A stretch of DNA of 64,000 nt from Neobacillus sp. DY30 (GTDB lineage Bacteria; Bacillota; Bacilli; Bacillales; Cytobacillaceae), in the NCBI RefSeq assembly GCF_030123065.1, contig NZ_CP126093.1, forward strand, positions 4,470,001 through 4,534,000, in the 5' to 3' direction. The notes beneath the pieces were generated by a model. It was not told where the DNA came from, made no database searches, and saw nothing but the letters and a program-made list of their open reading frames with translations. How positions within the stretch are numbered: position 1 is the first letter of the stretch; every line of letters starts with the position of its first letter. Of this stretch, positions 26,302 to 35,242 are shown in pieces. A program made the position numbers and the translations under genes.

Positions 26302-27120
26302 CTATTTAATCTCTACTACATATGGAAATACAAATACTTTGCCGTTAAATTTAAACTCTGCCCATATCTTATATATCCCCGGTTCTGAAAATTTTGTAGA
26401 GAATACAGGTTTATTTCCTTCTAGAGGATGAACGTGAACGTAATTTTGACCTTTTTGATCAAGGATTACGACATGTCCTAATGCTCCGAGATACTGCTCT
26501 GGGGTATCTCCTCCTAAATCAAATGTAAGTTGGATGTCCTCATTTACTTTTAATGCACTTGGAAACAGTTTAACTGTATGGCCACCAGCTTCCTTTGTTA
26601 ATTCCGAATCAACCGTTAGAGAATCTTCCTTATGTTCTGTATGATGTTCCCCTACCATGAATGATATAGGTGTTACCTTATACTTCTTGCCTTTTGGTTT
26701 AATATCAACAAATGCTTTATACTCGCCTGCTGGTAATAAATGAGGTACTTTGAACACTCCAGGCTCGTAGGTTTGAGGATGTAAATGGTGATACTCCTTC
26801 AAATCGGAGCTGACAACAATTAAATGCAGCAGTTTTTCGTGATTTACTTCTAAATCTGATACAGGGTTTCCTTTTAAATCATTTATATTAATAATTAAAT
26901 CATTATTTAAAACTTGTAAATCTGTAATGACTTCACTTTCACTATCGTGGTTATCTCTGTTTTCTTCATGTTCATGACCTTGAGAAGTCTCTGCCTCTTG
27001 TTCGTGTGGTACCGTTGTATCATTATGAGAATCTGTTTCGTCTGTAAAAGAAGCATAAACATAATAACCTCCCACGACAACCAACAGATATACTAATGCA
27101 GAAAAAGCCCATTTTTTCAT
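26302..27120 (-). CDS. His-rich exported protein with YtkA/FixH-like domains
   Basis: A single N-terminal membrane anchor is followed by a His/Glu/Asp-rich linker (HEQEAETSQGHEHEENRDNH), likely able to bind metal. Two beta-sandwich domains follow: the first contains LLHLIVVSSDLKEYHHLHPQ, the second ALGHVVILDQKGQNYVHVHPLEG. Both show the HxxHLHP-type pattern of YtkA-like and similar exported copper or metal-associated proteins. The function is not established. A CsoR-type palindrome lies 16 nt upstream of its start, which ties it to copper. Confidence 0.75.
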   Translation of the reverse strand: MKKWAFSALVYLLVVVGGYYVYASFTDETDSHNDTTVPHEQEAETSQGHEHEENRDNHDSESEVITDLQVLNNDLIININDLKGNPVSDLEVNHEKLLHLIVVSSDLKEYHHLHPQTYEPGVFKVPHLLPAGEYKAFVDIKPKGKKYKVTPISFMVGEHHTEHKEDSLTVDSELTKEAGGHTVKLFPSALKVNEDIQLTFDLGGDTPEQYLGALGHVVILDQKGQNYVHVHPLEGNKPVFSTKFSEPGIYKIWAEFKFNGKVFVFPYVVEIK

Positions 27121-27136
27121 TTGATTTCACTCCTTA

Positions 27137-27153
27137 ATACCTATATAGGGTAT
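27137..27153. promoter_or_regulatory. CsoR-type operator before the His-rich protein gene
   Basis: ATACCTATATAGGGTAT is a near-perfect palindrome matching the copA operator type, placed directly upstream of the minus-strand gene at 26302-27120. Confidence 0.68.
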
Positions 27154-27270
27154 ATTTTTTCTAAAAATATAGCGTGCTAATTTAAAGCACACGTTTTTTA
27201 AAGATTGTCTTTGGTTTAAAACTAATCCAACATGAAAACATTGTAAATCAGCTGATATAGAAATTATATT

Positions 27271-27287
27271 ATACCCTGGTACGGTAT
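27271..27287. promoter_or_regulatory. CsoR-type operator in the chrA upstream region
   Basis: ATACCCTGGTACGGTAT has the half-site spacing of the other operators. It lies about 113 nt before the chrA start and could control chrA or the divergent gene. Confidence 0.55.
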
Positions 27288-27399
27288 GTAAAGAGATTGA
27301 TTTACATTTTCTTAATAATTTAGGAGGTTGTTTTAGGTGAATAATTGGAAAAATACAGATAAACTTATCTTATAAAACTTGAAATTCAAAGGGGGATTT

Positions 27400-28584
27400 A
27401 TGAAACAAACTAAACTTACTTTACTAATAGAAATCTTAATTGTTTCTACCAAACTTGGGCTAACCTCATTTGGCGGTCCAATTGCTCATTTAGGATATTT
27501 TCATGAGGAATATGTTCGGAAGAGAAAGTGGCTTGATGACCAGCGATATGCTAATTTAGTGGCTCTTTGTCAATTCTTACCCGGTCCAGCTAGTAGTCAG
27601 GTTGGAATAGGGATAGGAGTGATGCGCGGCGGTTTGTTAGGAGGTATTTTAGCTTTTGCTGGTTTTACAATCCCATCAGTCGTCATTCTGATCCTTTTTG
27701 CCCTTTTCCTAAATGAATTGGATATTGGAAATGCCGGCTGGATTCACGGGTTAAAAATTGTAGCAGTTGCCGTCGTAGCTCACGCTATTTTAGGGATGGC
27801 ACAAAAGTTAACTCCTGACCTTTCTCGAAAAGCAATTGCTTTACTCGCTTTAATATGTACCCTGTTATGGCAAACAGCATATACACAGGTAAGTGTAATC
27901 CTAATCGCGGCAGTCGCAGGTTTTATTATTTTTAAGGGGCAGAATGAGGATTCTACAGCTGCTATACAGGTCCCGCTTTCTCGGAGATTTGCATTCATTT
28001 GTTTAGGTTTATTTTTCGGTTTATTGATTGTCCTTCCTATTGTAAGAGAGCTTACTGCTTCTAGTTGGGTGGCGATGTTTGATAGTTTTTATCGTTCAGG
28101 CTCTTTGGTCTTTGGAGGAGGGCATGTTGTTTTACCGTTGCTGGAACGTGAATTTGTTCCAGGTGGGTGGCTCAGTAAAGAAGCGTTTTTAGCAGGATAT
28201 GGCGCAGCACAGGCTGTACCTGGACCTTTGTTTACTTTTGCTGCCTATATTGGTGCTGTAATGGATGGGTGGGCTGGAGGTTTGCTGGCCACCTTTGCAA
28301 TCTTTCTCCCAGCGTTTTTACTTGTTTTAGGAACGTTGCCTTTTTGGGAAAGTTTAAGCCGTAATCCAAAAATTAAAGGTGCATTAATGGGTGTAAATGC
28401 AGCTGTTGTCGGTATTTTAATTTCTGCTTTTTATACTCCAATTTGGACTAGTTCTATTCTAGATCCAATGGATTTCGCTTTTGCTGCCCTATTGTTTAGT
28501 ATGCTTGCTTATTGGAAACTGCCGCCTTGGGTGATTGTGGTTACAGGAATTATTGGGGGTTACCTGCTTAGTTTGATTGGATAA
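27400..28584 (+). CDS. chrA: Chromate transporter ChrA, two-domain
   Basis: The 394-residue product contains both homologous CHR domains: TSFGGPIAHLGYFHEEYV with CQFLPGPASSQVGIGIG in the first, and VFGGGHVVLPLLEREFV with AAQAVPGPLFTFAAYIGA in the second. ChrA proteins export chromate with the proton-motive force. The ATG at 27400 is 4 nt after AAAGGGGG. A CsoR-type site upstream hints that it may respond to metal stress together with the copper genes. Confidence 0.92.
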   Translation: MKQTKLTLLIEILIVSTKLGLTSFGGPIAHLGYFHEEYVRKRKWLDDQRYANLVALCQFLPGPASSQVGIGIGVMRGGLLGGILAFAGFTIPSVVILILFALFLNELDIGNAGWIHGLKIVAVAVVAHAILGMAQKLTPDLSRKAIALLALICTLLWQTAYTQVSVILIAAVAGFIIFKGQNEDSTAAIQVPLSRRFAFICLGLFFGLLIVLPIVRELTASSWVAMFDSFYRSGSLVFGGGHVVLPLLEREFVPGGWLSKEAFLAGYGAAQAVPGPLFTFAAYIGAVMDGWAGGLLATFAIFLPAFLLVLGTLPFWESLSRNPKIKGALMGVNAAVVGILISAFYTPIWTSSILDPMDFAFAALLFSMLAYWKLPPWVIVVTGIIGGYLLSLIG

Positions 28585-28594
28585 TTATTGTAGA

Positions 28595-28625
28595 AAAAGA
28601 GGATGCCCATGGGACATCCTCTTTT
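28595..28625. terminator. Two-way terminator between chrA and nrdJ
   Basis: AAAAGAGGATG pairs with CATCCTCTTTT, with an inner CCC/GGG extension. T-rich DNA follows on both strands. Confidence 0.88.
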
Positions 28626-28633
28626 ATTATTTT

Positions 28634-31183
28634 TTATAAACCACATTTAAGCTGTGTACCACAGTTAGAACATGTATTACAGCCGCCGATTTCTTTAACT
28701 TTTCCTTTGCGGCAGACAGGACATGTGTTTCCAACTTCAGAGCCAATCGTTACATCTGTTGAACGAAGGTCACTAATGGTATCAACAAGAACCACGTGCT
28801 GCTTCGTTTTTTCTGTGAATGTTGGAATCTCGTTTTCTTCTGCTTTTAGGGTAAGAACTTGTGAATCACGTGAACCATCCACATAGACTGTGCCACCCTT
28901 AGCTCCGCCTTTGTAAAGACGTTCGTAAACTTTTTCCACTTGTTCCACACTATATCCTTGAGGGGCATTAACAGTTTTACTGATTGAGCTGTCAATCCAT
29001 CGCTGAATAACACATTGAACATCTGCATGTGCTTCAGGTGCAAGTTCCATCGCTGAAACAAACCAACTTGGAAGATTATCTGGATCTGCTTCCGGGTGTT
29101 TATCAAGGTATTCTTGAACGATATCAGCCTTCACTTCGATAAATTTCCCTAAACGTCCGCTTCGGAAATACGAGAATGAGAAATAAGGTTCAAGGCCTGT
29201 GGAAACCCCAACCATTGTACCAGTTGATCCTGTAGGAGCAACAGTTAGCAAATGTGAATTTCTTATTCCATTTTCTAATATAGATTGACGGACATCTTCA
29301 GGCATTTTTTTCATATACCCTGTTTCGATAAATGCTTGGCGTAAACGGTGCGTTTCTTCGCGTGTTTCACCGTTTAAGAATGGGAAGCTTCCCTTTTCTT
29401 TTGCAAGTTCTACTGATGTCTTATATGCAGTAGTTGCAATTACTTCAAAAACTTGATCAACAAGTTTATTACCTTCTTCTGAGCCATAAACCGTTTCACA
29501 ATAGATTAGCATATCATGCAAGCCCATTACACCAAGACCTACACGGCGCTCGCCAAGAGCCTGTTTTTTATTTTCTTCAAGGAAGTATGGCGTAGCATTA
29601 ATAACGTTATCCTGCATTCTAACGCCTACTGCTACAGTCTTCTTTAACTTCTCAAAATCAACTGACTTTGTTTCTTTATCAGCCATTTCTGCAAGATTAA
29701 CCGCTGCAAGGTTACAAACAGAAAATGGTGCGAGAGGCTGCTCTCCACAAGGATTTGTTGCCACGACTTGCTGTCCATATGCTTTTGCATTTGTCATGTC
29801 GTTGGCATTATCGATGAAGAATATTCCTGGTTCAGCAGAATAAGTTGCGCAAATGTTAATAAGGTTCCAAAGCTCTTTCGCTTTGATTTTCTTATAAATT
29901 CGTACTTTGTAACCAAGTTTTTCCCACTCGCGTACGTCTCCAACTTTATGCCATTCTTCATTGTAAATCTTCATTTCCTCTTTATTGTAGATTTCCACAT
30001 GTGGGAAACGAAGCTCATACTCACTATCATTTTCAACAGCTTCCATAAATTCTTTTGTCAAACAGATAGAAATATTTGCACCGGTAAGGAATTCTGGATT
30101 GTGAACTGTATAGTTACCGCCAGTTTGAAGCTTTTCTTCAGCCTCAGCAATGATATCTTCACCGAAACCACCTAATCCAGGAATTTGTTTGTAGTTAACA
30201 ATTCCCTGATACATGGCTTTCTCTTGGGCAGTTAACGGAGTTAATTTTAGTTTGTCCTTAGCATGTTTCTTGATTGTTTCATCGTTTGTATTTTCTATTA
30301 AGAACCTTAGAATTCTAGGGTTTTGCATTTTTGAAATAATAAATTCAATTACATCTGGGTGCCAGTCCGCAAGCATGATCATCTGAGCACCCCTGCGGGA
30401 CCCGCCTTGCTCAACTAAGTGTGTTAATTTAGCAATATCATCCAACCACGAAACCGAACCAGATGATTTACCATTTACGCCTCTTGCCAAGGTGTTTCTA
30501 GGACGTAGTGTTGACCCATTTGTTCCAACACCGCCGCCGCGGCTCATGATTTCCATTACTTGTTTACGGTGATCTGAGATACCTTCACGTGAGTCTGGAA
30601 CAAAAGGCATTACATAACAGTTAAAGAACGTTACATCTGTTTCTGCTCCTGCCCCGTAAAGAACACGGCCCGCTGGAATGAAATTCATTGAAACTAGTTC
30701 ATTGTAGAACTTTTCAAACCACTCAATTCGCTTATCTTCTGTTTCTTCAACAGAAGCAAGACCGGTTGCGTTTCTTTTAGCAATTTGCTCATAAAACAAT
30801 TCTAGAGGCTTTTCAATCACATCTAATGAGCGCCAAATCAATCCTGTTGATGATTCCTCTGGGTCATCTAGGACACCTCTAAATTCCTCTTCTACTAAAA
30901 CCTTTGCTTTTTTACTCTCCCAATCAATCTCCATGATGTATCCAAGACCGCGTGCTGGGAATTTTGGATCTTCTTTTATAGTGAGAACAACAAAGTCGCC
31001 ATTTGTTAGGGTGATTTTTGCAGTATCTTTGAAGGTATAGCGGTCCAACATGACCAGTCGTGAAACACCCTTATGAGTTATTTTCATATCTGGGGTTACC
31101 GGGTGCACTTGGGGGAATAAGTGGATATCCTCATTCAACCTTTCAAAATCAATATTCATTTTTTGTCTAAAAACTACAGACAT
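28634..31183 (-). CDS. nrdJ: Adenosylcobalamin-dependent ribonucleotide reductase (class II)
   Basis: The enzyme reduces ribonucleotides to deoxyribonucleotides using vitamin B12 and works with or without oxygen. Landmarks in the 849 residues are FFNCYVMPF (first active-site Cys), RGGGVGTNGSTLR, the NPCGEQPLAPFSVCN active-site loop, the TVAPTGSTGTMVGVSTGLEP phosphate loop, and a C-terminal zinc ribbon CPVCRKGK...CNTCSNCG that carries the reducing cysteines. The upstream region has NrdR-like boxes. It is not part of the B. subtilis yqh region, so it was added here. Confidence 0.96.
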   Translation of the reverse strand: MSVVFRQKMNIDFERLNEDIHLFPQVHPVTPDMKITHKGVSRLVMLDRYTFKDTAKITLTNGDFVVLTIKEDPKFPARGLGYIMEIDWESKKAKVLVEEEFRGVLDDPEESSTGLIWRSLDVIEKPLELFYEQIAKRNATGLASVEETEDKRIEWFEKFYNELVSMNFIPAGRVLYGAGAETDVTFFNCYVMPFVPDSREGISDHRKQVMEIMSRGGGVGTNGSTLRPRNTLARGVNGKSSGSVSWLDDIAKLTHLVEQGGSRRGAQMIMLADWHPDVIEFIISKMQNPRILRFLIENTNDETIKKHAKDKLKLTPLTAQEKAMYQGIVNYKQIPGLGGFGEDIIAEAEEKLQTGGNYTVHNPEFLTGANISICLTKEFMEAVENDSEYELRFPHVEIYNKEEMKIYNEEWHKVGDVREWEKLGYKVRIYKKIKAKELWNLINICATYSAEPGIFFIDNANDMTNAKAYGQQVVATNPCGEQPLAPFSVCNLAAVNLAEMADKETKSVDFEKLKKTVAVGVRMQDNVINATPYFLEENKKQALGERRVGLGVMGLHDMLIYCETVYGSEEGNKLVDQVFEVIATTAYKTSVELAKEKGSFPFLNGETREETHRLRQAFIETGYMKKMPEDVRQSILENGIRNSHLLTVAPTGSTGTMVGVSTGLEPYFSFSYFRSGRLGKFIEVKADIVQEYLDKHPEADPDNLPSWFVSAMELAPEAHADVQCVIQRWIDSSISKTVNAPQGYSVEQVEKVYERLYKGGAKGGTVYVDGSRDSQVLTLKAEENEIPTFTEKTKQHVVLVDTISDLRSTDVTIGSEVGNTCPVCRKGKVKEIGGCNTCSNCGTQLKCGL

Positions 31184-31288
31184 GAGAACAACTCCTTCAA
31201 AAATTCTATATCTTGTATGTGATTCTAGTAAGTTTTGCTATATCTAGCTGACTTGATATAAATAAGTTACCATAGGTAGTTATAACAA

Positions 31289-31336
31289 ATCAACATATAG
31301 TACCGAAAATATTTTCGACACCACTACATATTGTGT
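31289..31336. promoter_or_regulatory. Pair of NrdR-like boxes upstream of nrdJ
   Basis: CACTACATATTGTGT (31322-31336) closely fits the NrdR palindrome, and AACATATAGTA (31292-31302) is a weaker copy. The two are 33 bp apart, close to the three helical turns usual for NrdR pairs. No cobalamin riboswitch was recognised in the same 380-bp region. Confidence 0.5.
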
Positions 31337-31563
31337 TTAAGGCAAAAATTATAGACTTTGTCAAACTCAAAATAAACTAAAAATAAGAGAATAGCTAAGA
31401 TATCTATTAATTTTCGGCATAAAACAGGAAAATTTAACAAATTTCGCAGGTTGCGATTTTTTAATGCACAAAAATTCAACGTTAATTAAGGACATTAGTG
31501 TTATCGAGAATATAAAAAAAGGTATACTTATTAAAAAAGTTTATTAAGAGGAGGAAAAAATAG

Positions 31564-32043
31564 ATGATAGCACAGATTGACAAAGTTGAAAAGGGCTATG
31601 CTGCCACATATGAACGCCATCTTAACTATTCGGTTGAAGAGGTTTGGTCTTATTTAACCGATAACGACAAACTGCCAAAATGGTTTTCAGAGTTACGCGT
31701 AGAGGAATTGCGTAAAGGCGGAGTCATTAAATTTGATATGGGGGATGGATCATATGATGAGCTTGCTATCTTAGACTTAAAGGTAAATTCTTTTTTGGAA
31801 TTCTCCTGGTGGGAAGATACCGTTCGGTTCGAATTGATTGAAGAATCAAATGGGTGTTTATTGCGCCTAATAGAAAAAATACATACAATTACTGACCATA
31901 CTCCAAGAGACCTTGCCGGCTGGCATGTATGTTTAGATGTCATTGAAGCGTTACTAGATGGCAGAACCATTGAACGTAAAGAAGAATGGAAAGTCTGGTA
32001 TGAAAGGTATGTTAAGGAAATAGAAAAAGTAACCACTCAATAA
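31564..32043 (+). CDS. SRPBCC (AHSA1-like) protein
   Basis: The 159-residue product has the START/AHSA1 fold pattern: YERHLNYSVEEVWSYLTDNDKLPKWFSEL, then KGGVIKFDMGDGSYDELAILD, FLEFSWWEDTVRFELI and a long C-terminal helix after DLAGWHVCLDVIEALLDGR. Such proteins bind hydrophobic ligands, but the ligand is unknown here. The ATG follows AGGAGG. It is divergent from nrdJ and convergent with lipM. Confidence 0.85.
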   Translation: MIAQIDKVEKGYAATYERHLNYSVEEVWSYLTDNDKLPKWFSELRVEELRKGGVIKFDMGDGSYDELAILDLKVNSFLEFSWWEDTVRFELIEESNGCLLRLIEKIHTITDHTPRDLAGWHVCLDVIEALLDGRTIERKEEWKVWYERYVKEIEKVTTQ

Positions 32044-32049
32044 AAAAAC

Positions 32050-32073
32050 AGGCGGACCCAAATGGGTGCGCCT
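32050..32073 (-). terminator. Terminator of lipM
   Basis: AGGCGGACCC pairs with GGGTGCGCCT (one mismatch), and T7 follows on the minus strand. It may also end the converging SRPBCC transcript. Confidence 0.85.
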
Positions 32074-32079
32074 GATCAT

Positions 32080-32916
32080 TTATCTTTTGAAGTTCCACTC
32101 ATCACTTTCATATCGCTCTTTAGCGATTCTATTGACGTATGCAAGTTCTTCTTCGGATAATTGATAGGATTCTAGCTTGATATTCAGTCCCTCTGCAAAG
32201 CCTTTATAGAAAGCTTCTTTTGCTTCCTCTAATGTGATTCTTCTTGGACTAATTTCATTAATCGCAACTGCCTTATTTTTAAAAGCAGATCTCATCCTGT
32301 CCTTTACTCTTTCACTAGGATATTTAAATAAACTAAATAGCTTATCCTCATCTAAATCTAATAAAATGGAACCATGCTGAAGGATTACTCCCTTTTGCCT
32401 TGTTTGTGCACTTCCGGCCACCTTACGGCCTTCTACCACAAGTTCATACCAGCTTGGCGCATCAAAACATACTGCTGAACGAGGGTTCTTAAGTGCACTT
32501 CGTTCTTCATCAGTTCTTGGGACGGCAAAGTAAGCTTCTAATCCCAGCTGATGAAAACCTTTTAAGATCCCTTCCGAAATAACACGATAAGCCTCTGTTA
32601 CGGTTTTAGGCATTTCTGGGTGTTCTTCTGAAACAATAACACTGTATGTAAGCTCATGTTCATGAAGGACGCCGCGGCCGCCTGTGGGTCTTCTAACGAA
32701 TCCTAATCCATGGGCTTTTACTGCCTCTAGGTCGATTTCCTTCTCAACTTTTTGGAAATATCCAATTGAGAGAGTGGCTGGTTCCCAGCCATAGAAACGG
32801 ATAACAGGGGGAATTTTCCCTTCACTATGCCAATCAAGTAATGCCTCATCCAACGCCATGTTAAACGATGGAGAACAATTGCCGGAATCTATAAAACGCC
32901 AAACCTCTTTTTGCAT
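32080..32916 (-). CDS. lipM: Octanoyl-[acyl carrier protein]:protein N-octanoyltransferase LipM
   Basis: LipM moves octanoyl from ACP to the GcvH protein, the first step of lipoate assembly in Bacillus. The biotin/lipoate ligase fold is visible ([54 protein letters not shown]), and the acyl-accepting Cys is in [13 protein letters not shown]. The product has 278 residues, as in B. subtilis. The neighbouring gcv genes depend on lipoylated GcvH. The ATG follows GATGAGG. Confidence 0.96.
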   Translation of the reverse strand: MQKEVWRFIDSGNCSPSFNMALDEALLDWHSEGKIPPVIRFYGWEPATLSIGYFQKVEKEIDLEAVKAHGLGFVRRPTGGRGVLHEHELTYSVIVSEEHPEMPKTVTEAYRVISEGILKGFHQLGLEAYFAVPRTDEERSALKNPRSAVCFDAPSWYELVVEGRKVAGSAQTRQKGVILQHGSILLDLDEDKLFSLFKYPSERVKDRMRSAFKNKAVAINEISPRRITLEEAKEAFYKGFAEGLNIKLESYQLSEEELAYVNRIAKERYESDEWNFKR

Positions 32917-33096
32917 ATAAAAACCTCATCTTTATGTAATTTACTCGCATTTTAGTCTACCAAAATCTGAATTAAATTCAAAACATCAAGTTTCTGGTAC
33001 AATCAAATGAAATATTTTGTCGTTTATTCTTTATCTTTACTAAATTCACTTATATAATAAAACATAGTGTAACACCCTTGAAAGGAGCAATAGAAA

Positions 33097-33480
33097 TTGA
33101 ATTCACTTTATGTCCTATTAATCATCATCGTAGCAATTGCAGCGTATTCCGTTTTTACCTACTTTTATCAAAAAAAGATTGTTAAAACGGTAACGGAAGA
33201 GGAATTTCGTGCCGGTTATCGGAAAGCACAATTAATCGATGTTCGTGAACCGAACGAATTCGAAGCAGGTCATATTTTAGGAGCCAGAAATATTCCAATT
33301 TCACAAATGAGAATGCGAATGAAGGAACTTCGTCCGGATTTACCTGTTTATTTATATGATCAAAACGGATTGCGCAGCGCCAGGGCGGCACAATTTTTGT
33401 ACCGTAAGGGTTACAAAGATCTCACCCAGCTTCAAGGCGGATTCAAAAAATGGTCTGGTAAAGTTAAATCAAAGAAATAA
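33097..33480 (+). CDS. yqhL: Membrane-anchored rhodanese-like protein YqhL
   Basis: An N-terminal membrane helix (about residues 4-23) is followed by a rhodanese domain with LIDVREPNEFEAGHILGARNIPI and GGFKKW. The catalytic loop, usually Cys-x4-Arg, reads YDQNGLRSARAA, so the sulfur-accepting Cys is replaced by Asp and the protein is probably not a sulfurtransferase. The start is TTG at 33097, 8 nt after AAAGGAG. Position beside lipM and gcv is as in B. subtilis. Confidence 0.92.
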   Translation: MNSLYVLLIIIVAIAAYSVFTYFYQKKIVKTVTEEEFRAGYRKAQLIDVREPNEFEAGHILGARNIPISQMRMRMKELRPDLPVYLYDQNGLRSARAAQFLYRKGYKDLTQLQGGFKKWSGKVKSKK

Positions 33481-33486
33481 TTCATG

Positions 33487-33511
33487 AGGGCTTCCTATAA
33501 TGGGAAGTCTT
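33487..33511 (+). terminator. Terminator of yqhL
   Basis: AGGGCTTCC pairs with GGAAGTCT (including G-U pairs), followed by TTTTTAT. Confidence 0.72.
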
Positions 33512-33530
33512 TTTATATTACCATTATTGG

Positions 33531-33730
33531 ATTGTTCCCTTATTTTCGTCCTGCATGAATTACCGGCACAATAACCTCTTGATTGTTCCCCTATTTCCGT
33601 CCCACGTGATTTATCGGCACAATATCCTCTTAATTGTTCCCCTATTTCCACCCCACTTGATTTATCGGCACAATCCCCTCTTAATTGTTCCCCTATTTCC
33701 ATCCCACCTAATATACCGGCACAATACCCT
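33531..33730. repeat. 51-bp tandem repeat, about four copies
   Basis: Four units begin at 33531, 33582, 33633 and 33684, each 51 bp apart; the last is slightly shorter. The common pattern is ATTGTTCCCCTATTTCC, then a variable middle, then ATCGGCACAAT and a CCTCTT spacer. Each unit ends with an imperfect inverted copy of its beginning (ATTGTTCC against GGCACAAT), so it may fold. Because 51 is a multiple of three, open frames run through it on both strands (17-residue repeats), but no ribosome site supports a gene. Confidence 0.85.
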
Positions 33731-33745
33731 TCACCACAAACCAAA

Positions 33746-33773
33746 GGTCAGATTCATCCACCTGAATCTGACC
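33746..33773 (-). terminator. Terminator of the gcv operon
   Basis: GGTCAGATTC pairs perfectly with GAATCTGACC 8 nt apart, just after the gcvPB stop on the minus strand. The following T-run is short. Confidence 0.65.
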
Positions 33774-33781
33774 CAGAATTT

Positions 33782-35242
33782 TTAAGCCTTCTGATATTTT
33801 AAAATAGGTTTACGGGCAGCGGTTGCTTCGTCCATACGTCCTACTACAGTTGTATGCGGCGCTTCTTGAACGATTTCTGGATTCTCCTCTGCCTCTTTGG
33901 CAATTTGAATCATGATGTCAATGAATGAATCCAATGTCTCTTTAGATTCTGTTTCAGTTGGCTCAATCATGATACATTCTTCCACATTTAATGGGAAGTA
34001 GATGGTTGGCGGGTGATAGCCAAAATCAAGCAGGCGTTTTGCAATATCCAACGTACGAACACCTAATTTTTTCTGTCTTCTTCCGCTTAAAACAAATTCA
34101 TGTTTGCAATGCCTATCAAATGGAAGATCATAATACTCAGCAAGTCTTCTCATCATATAATTTGCATTTAATACAGCATATTCAGTTACCGCTTTTAAGC
34201 CATCAGGACCCATTGAACGGATGTAAGTGTAGGCACGAACATTGATTCCAAAGTTTCCATAGTATGGCTTCACGCGGCCGATTGATTGCGGACGGTCATA
34301 ATCAAATACATACTCTTCTCCGCGTTTCGTAATCACAGGCTTTGGTAAAAACGGAATAAGGTCTGCTTTTACGCCAACAGGGCCTGAACCAGGTCCTCCG
34401 CCGCCATGCGGGCCTGTAAAAGTTTTGTGCAGATTCAAGTGAACCACATCAAATCCCATATCTCCAGGTCTAGCTTTTGATAACACTGCATTTAAGTTTG
34501 CACCATCATAATAAAGCTTACCGCCGGCTGCGTGGACAATTTCAGCCATTTCCACAATGTTTTCCTCAAAAAGTCCAAGCGTATTTGGGTTGGTTAACAT
34601 TAAGGCAGCTGTATCTTCCCCAACGACCCTTCTTAAGTCCTCAAGGTCAACTAGACCATTTTCATTTGATTTAACCGTAATTGTTTCAAGACCTGCAACG
34701 GTAGCTGAGGCTGGGTTTGTTCCATGTGCTGAATCTGGAACGATAACCTTTGTACGCTTCAGATCCCCATTTGCTTCATGGTAAGCACGAATCATCATTA
34801 ACCCCGTCCATTCCCCATGAGCACCAGCAGCTGGCTGTAAAGTTACTTCATCCATTCCGGTAATTTCAATTAAGTGCTCCTGCAAATCATACAAAAGTTC
34901 AAGAGCACCTTGGACAGAGCTTTCGTCCTGTAATGGATGAACATGCGCAAATCCATTAAAACGAGCTACGTTTTCATTGATTTTTGGATTGTATTTCATG
35001 GTACAAGATCCTAATGGATAAAAACCAGAATCAACACCATGATTTCTTCTTGATAAAGCAGTGTAATGACGCATAATATCAAGCTCTGAAACCTCCGGAA
35101 GCTCTGGCTCCTCGCTGCGCAGGTATCCTTCAGGCAGAAGGCTGCTAAGGTCTAATTCAGGAACATCCATTTCAGGGAGGCTGTATCCAATTCTTCCTGG
35201 TGTACTAGATTCAAAAATGAGTGCCTGGTCTTGGTTATGCAT
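33782..35242 (-). CDS. gcvPB: Glycine decarboxylase P protein subunit 2
   Basis: This is the PLP-binding subunit of the two-part P protein that decarboxylates glycine. The PLP lysine is in [19 protein letters not shown]; other marks are [14 protein letters not shown] and [15 protein letters not shown]. The product has 486 residues, normal for the family. Its start overlaps the end of gcvPA by 8 nt, so translation is coupled. Confidence 0.97.
   Translation of the reverse strand: MHNQDQALIFESSTPGRIGYSLPEMDVPELDLSSLLPEGYLRSEEPELPEVSELDIMRHYTALSRRNHGVDSGFYPLGSCTMKYNPKINENVARFNGFAHVHPLQDESSVQGALELLYDLQEHLIEITGMDEVTLQPAAGAHGEWTGLMMIRAYHEANGDLKRTKVIVPDSAHGTNPASATVAGLETITVKSNENGLVDLEDLRRVVGEDTAALMLTNPNTLGLFEENIVEMAEIVHAAGGKLYYDGANLNAVLSKARPGDMGFDVVHLNLHKTFTGPHGGGGPGSGPVGVKADLIPFLPKPVITKRGEEYVFDYDRPQSIGRVKPYYGNFGINVRAYTYIRSMGPDGLKAVTEYAVLNANYMMRRLAEYYDLPFDRHCKHEFVLSGRRQKKLGVRTLDIAKRLLDFGYHPPTIYFPLNVEECIMIEPTETESKETLDSFIDIMIQIAKEAEENPEIVQEAPHTTVVGRMDEATAARKPILKYQKA

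Noticed and set aside
27171-27199. Hairpin GTGCT/AGCAC followed by T6 in the chrA leader, similar to the copZ terminator
   Set aside because: The stem is short with a bulge, and no upstream plus-strand gene exists for it to end. Attenuation of chrA is possible but unsupported.
31184-31563. Cobalamin riboswitch upstream of nrdJ
   Set aside because: The B12-box and the usual aptamer elements were not found.
33531-33730. CRISPR array
   Set aside because: Units are directly adjacent 51-bp copies with gradual variation and no unique spacers, and no cas genes are present.
33469-33744. Minus-strand frame of 91 codons with 17-residue repeats across the 51-bp repeats
   Set aside because: It arises because 51 is a multiple of three. 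There is no ribosome site, and an equally long repeat frame runs on the other strand.
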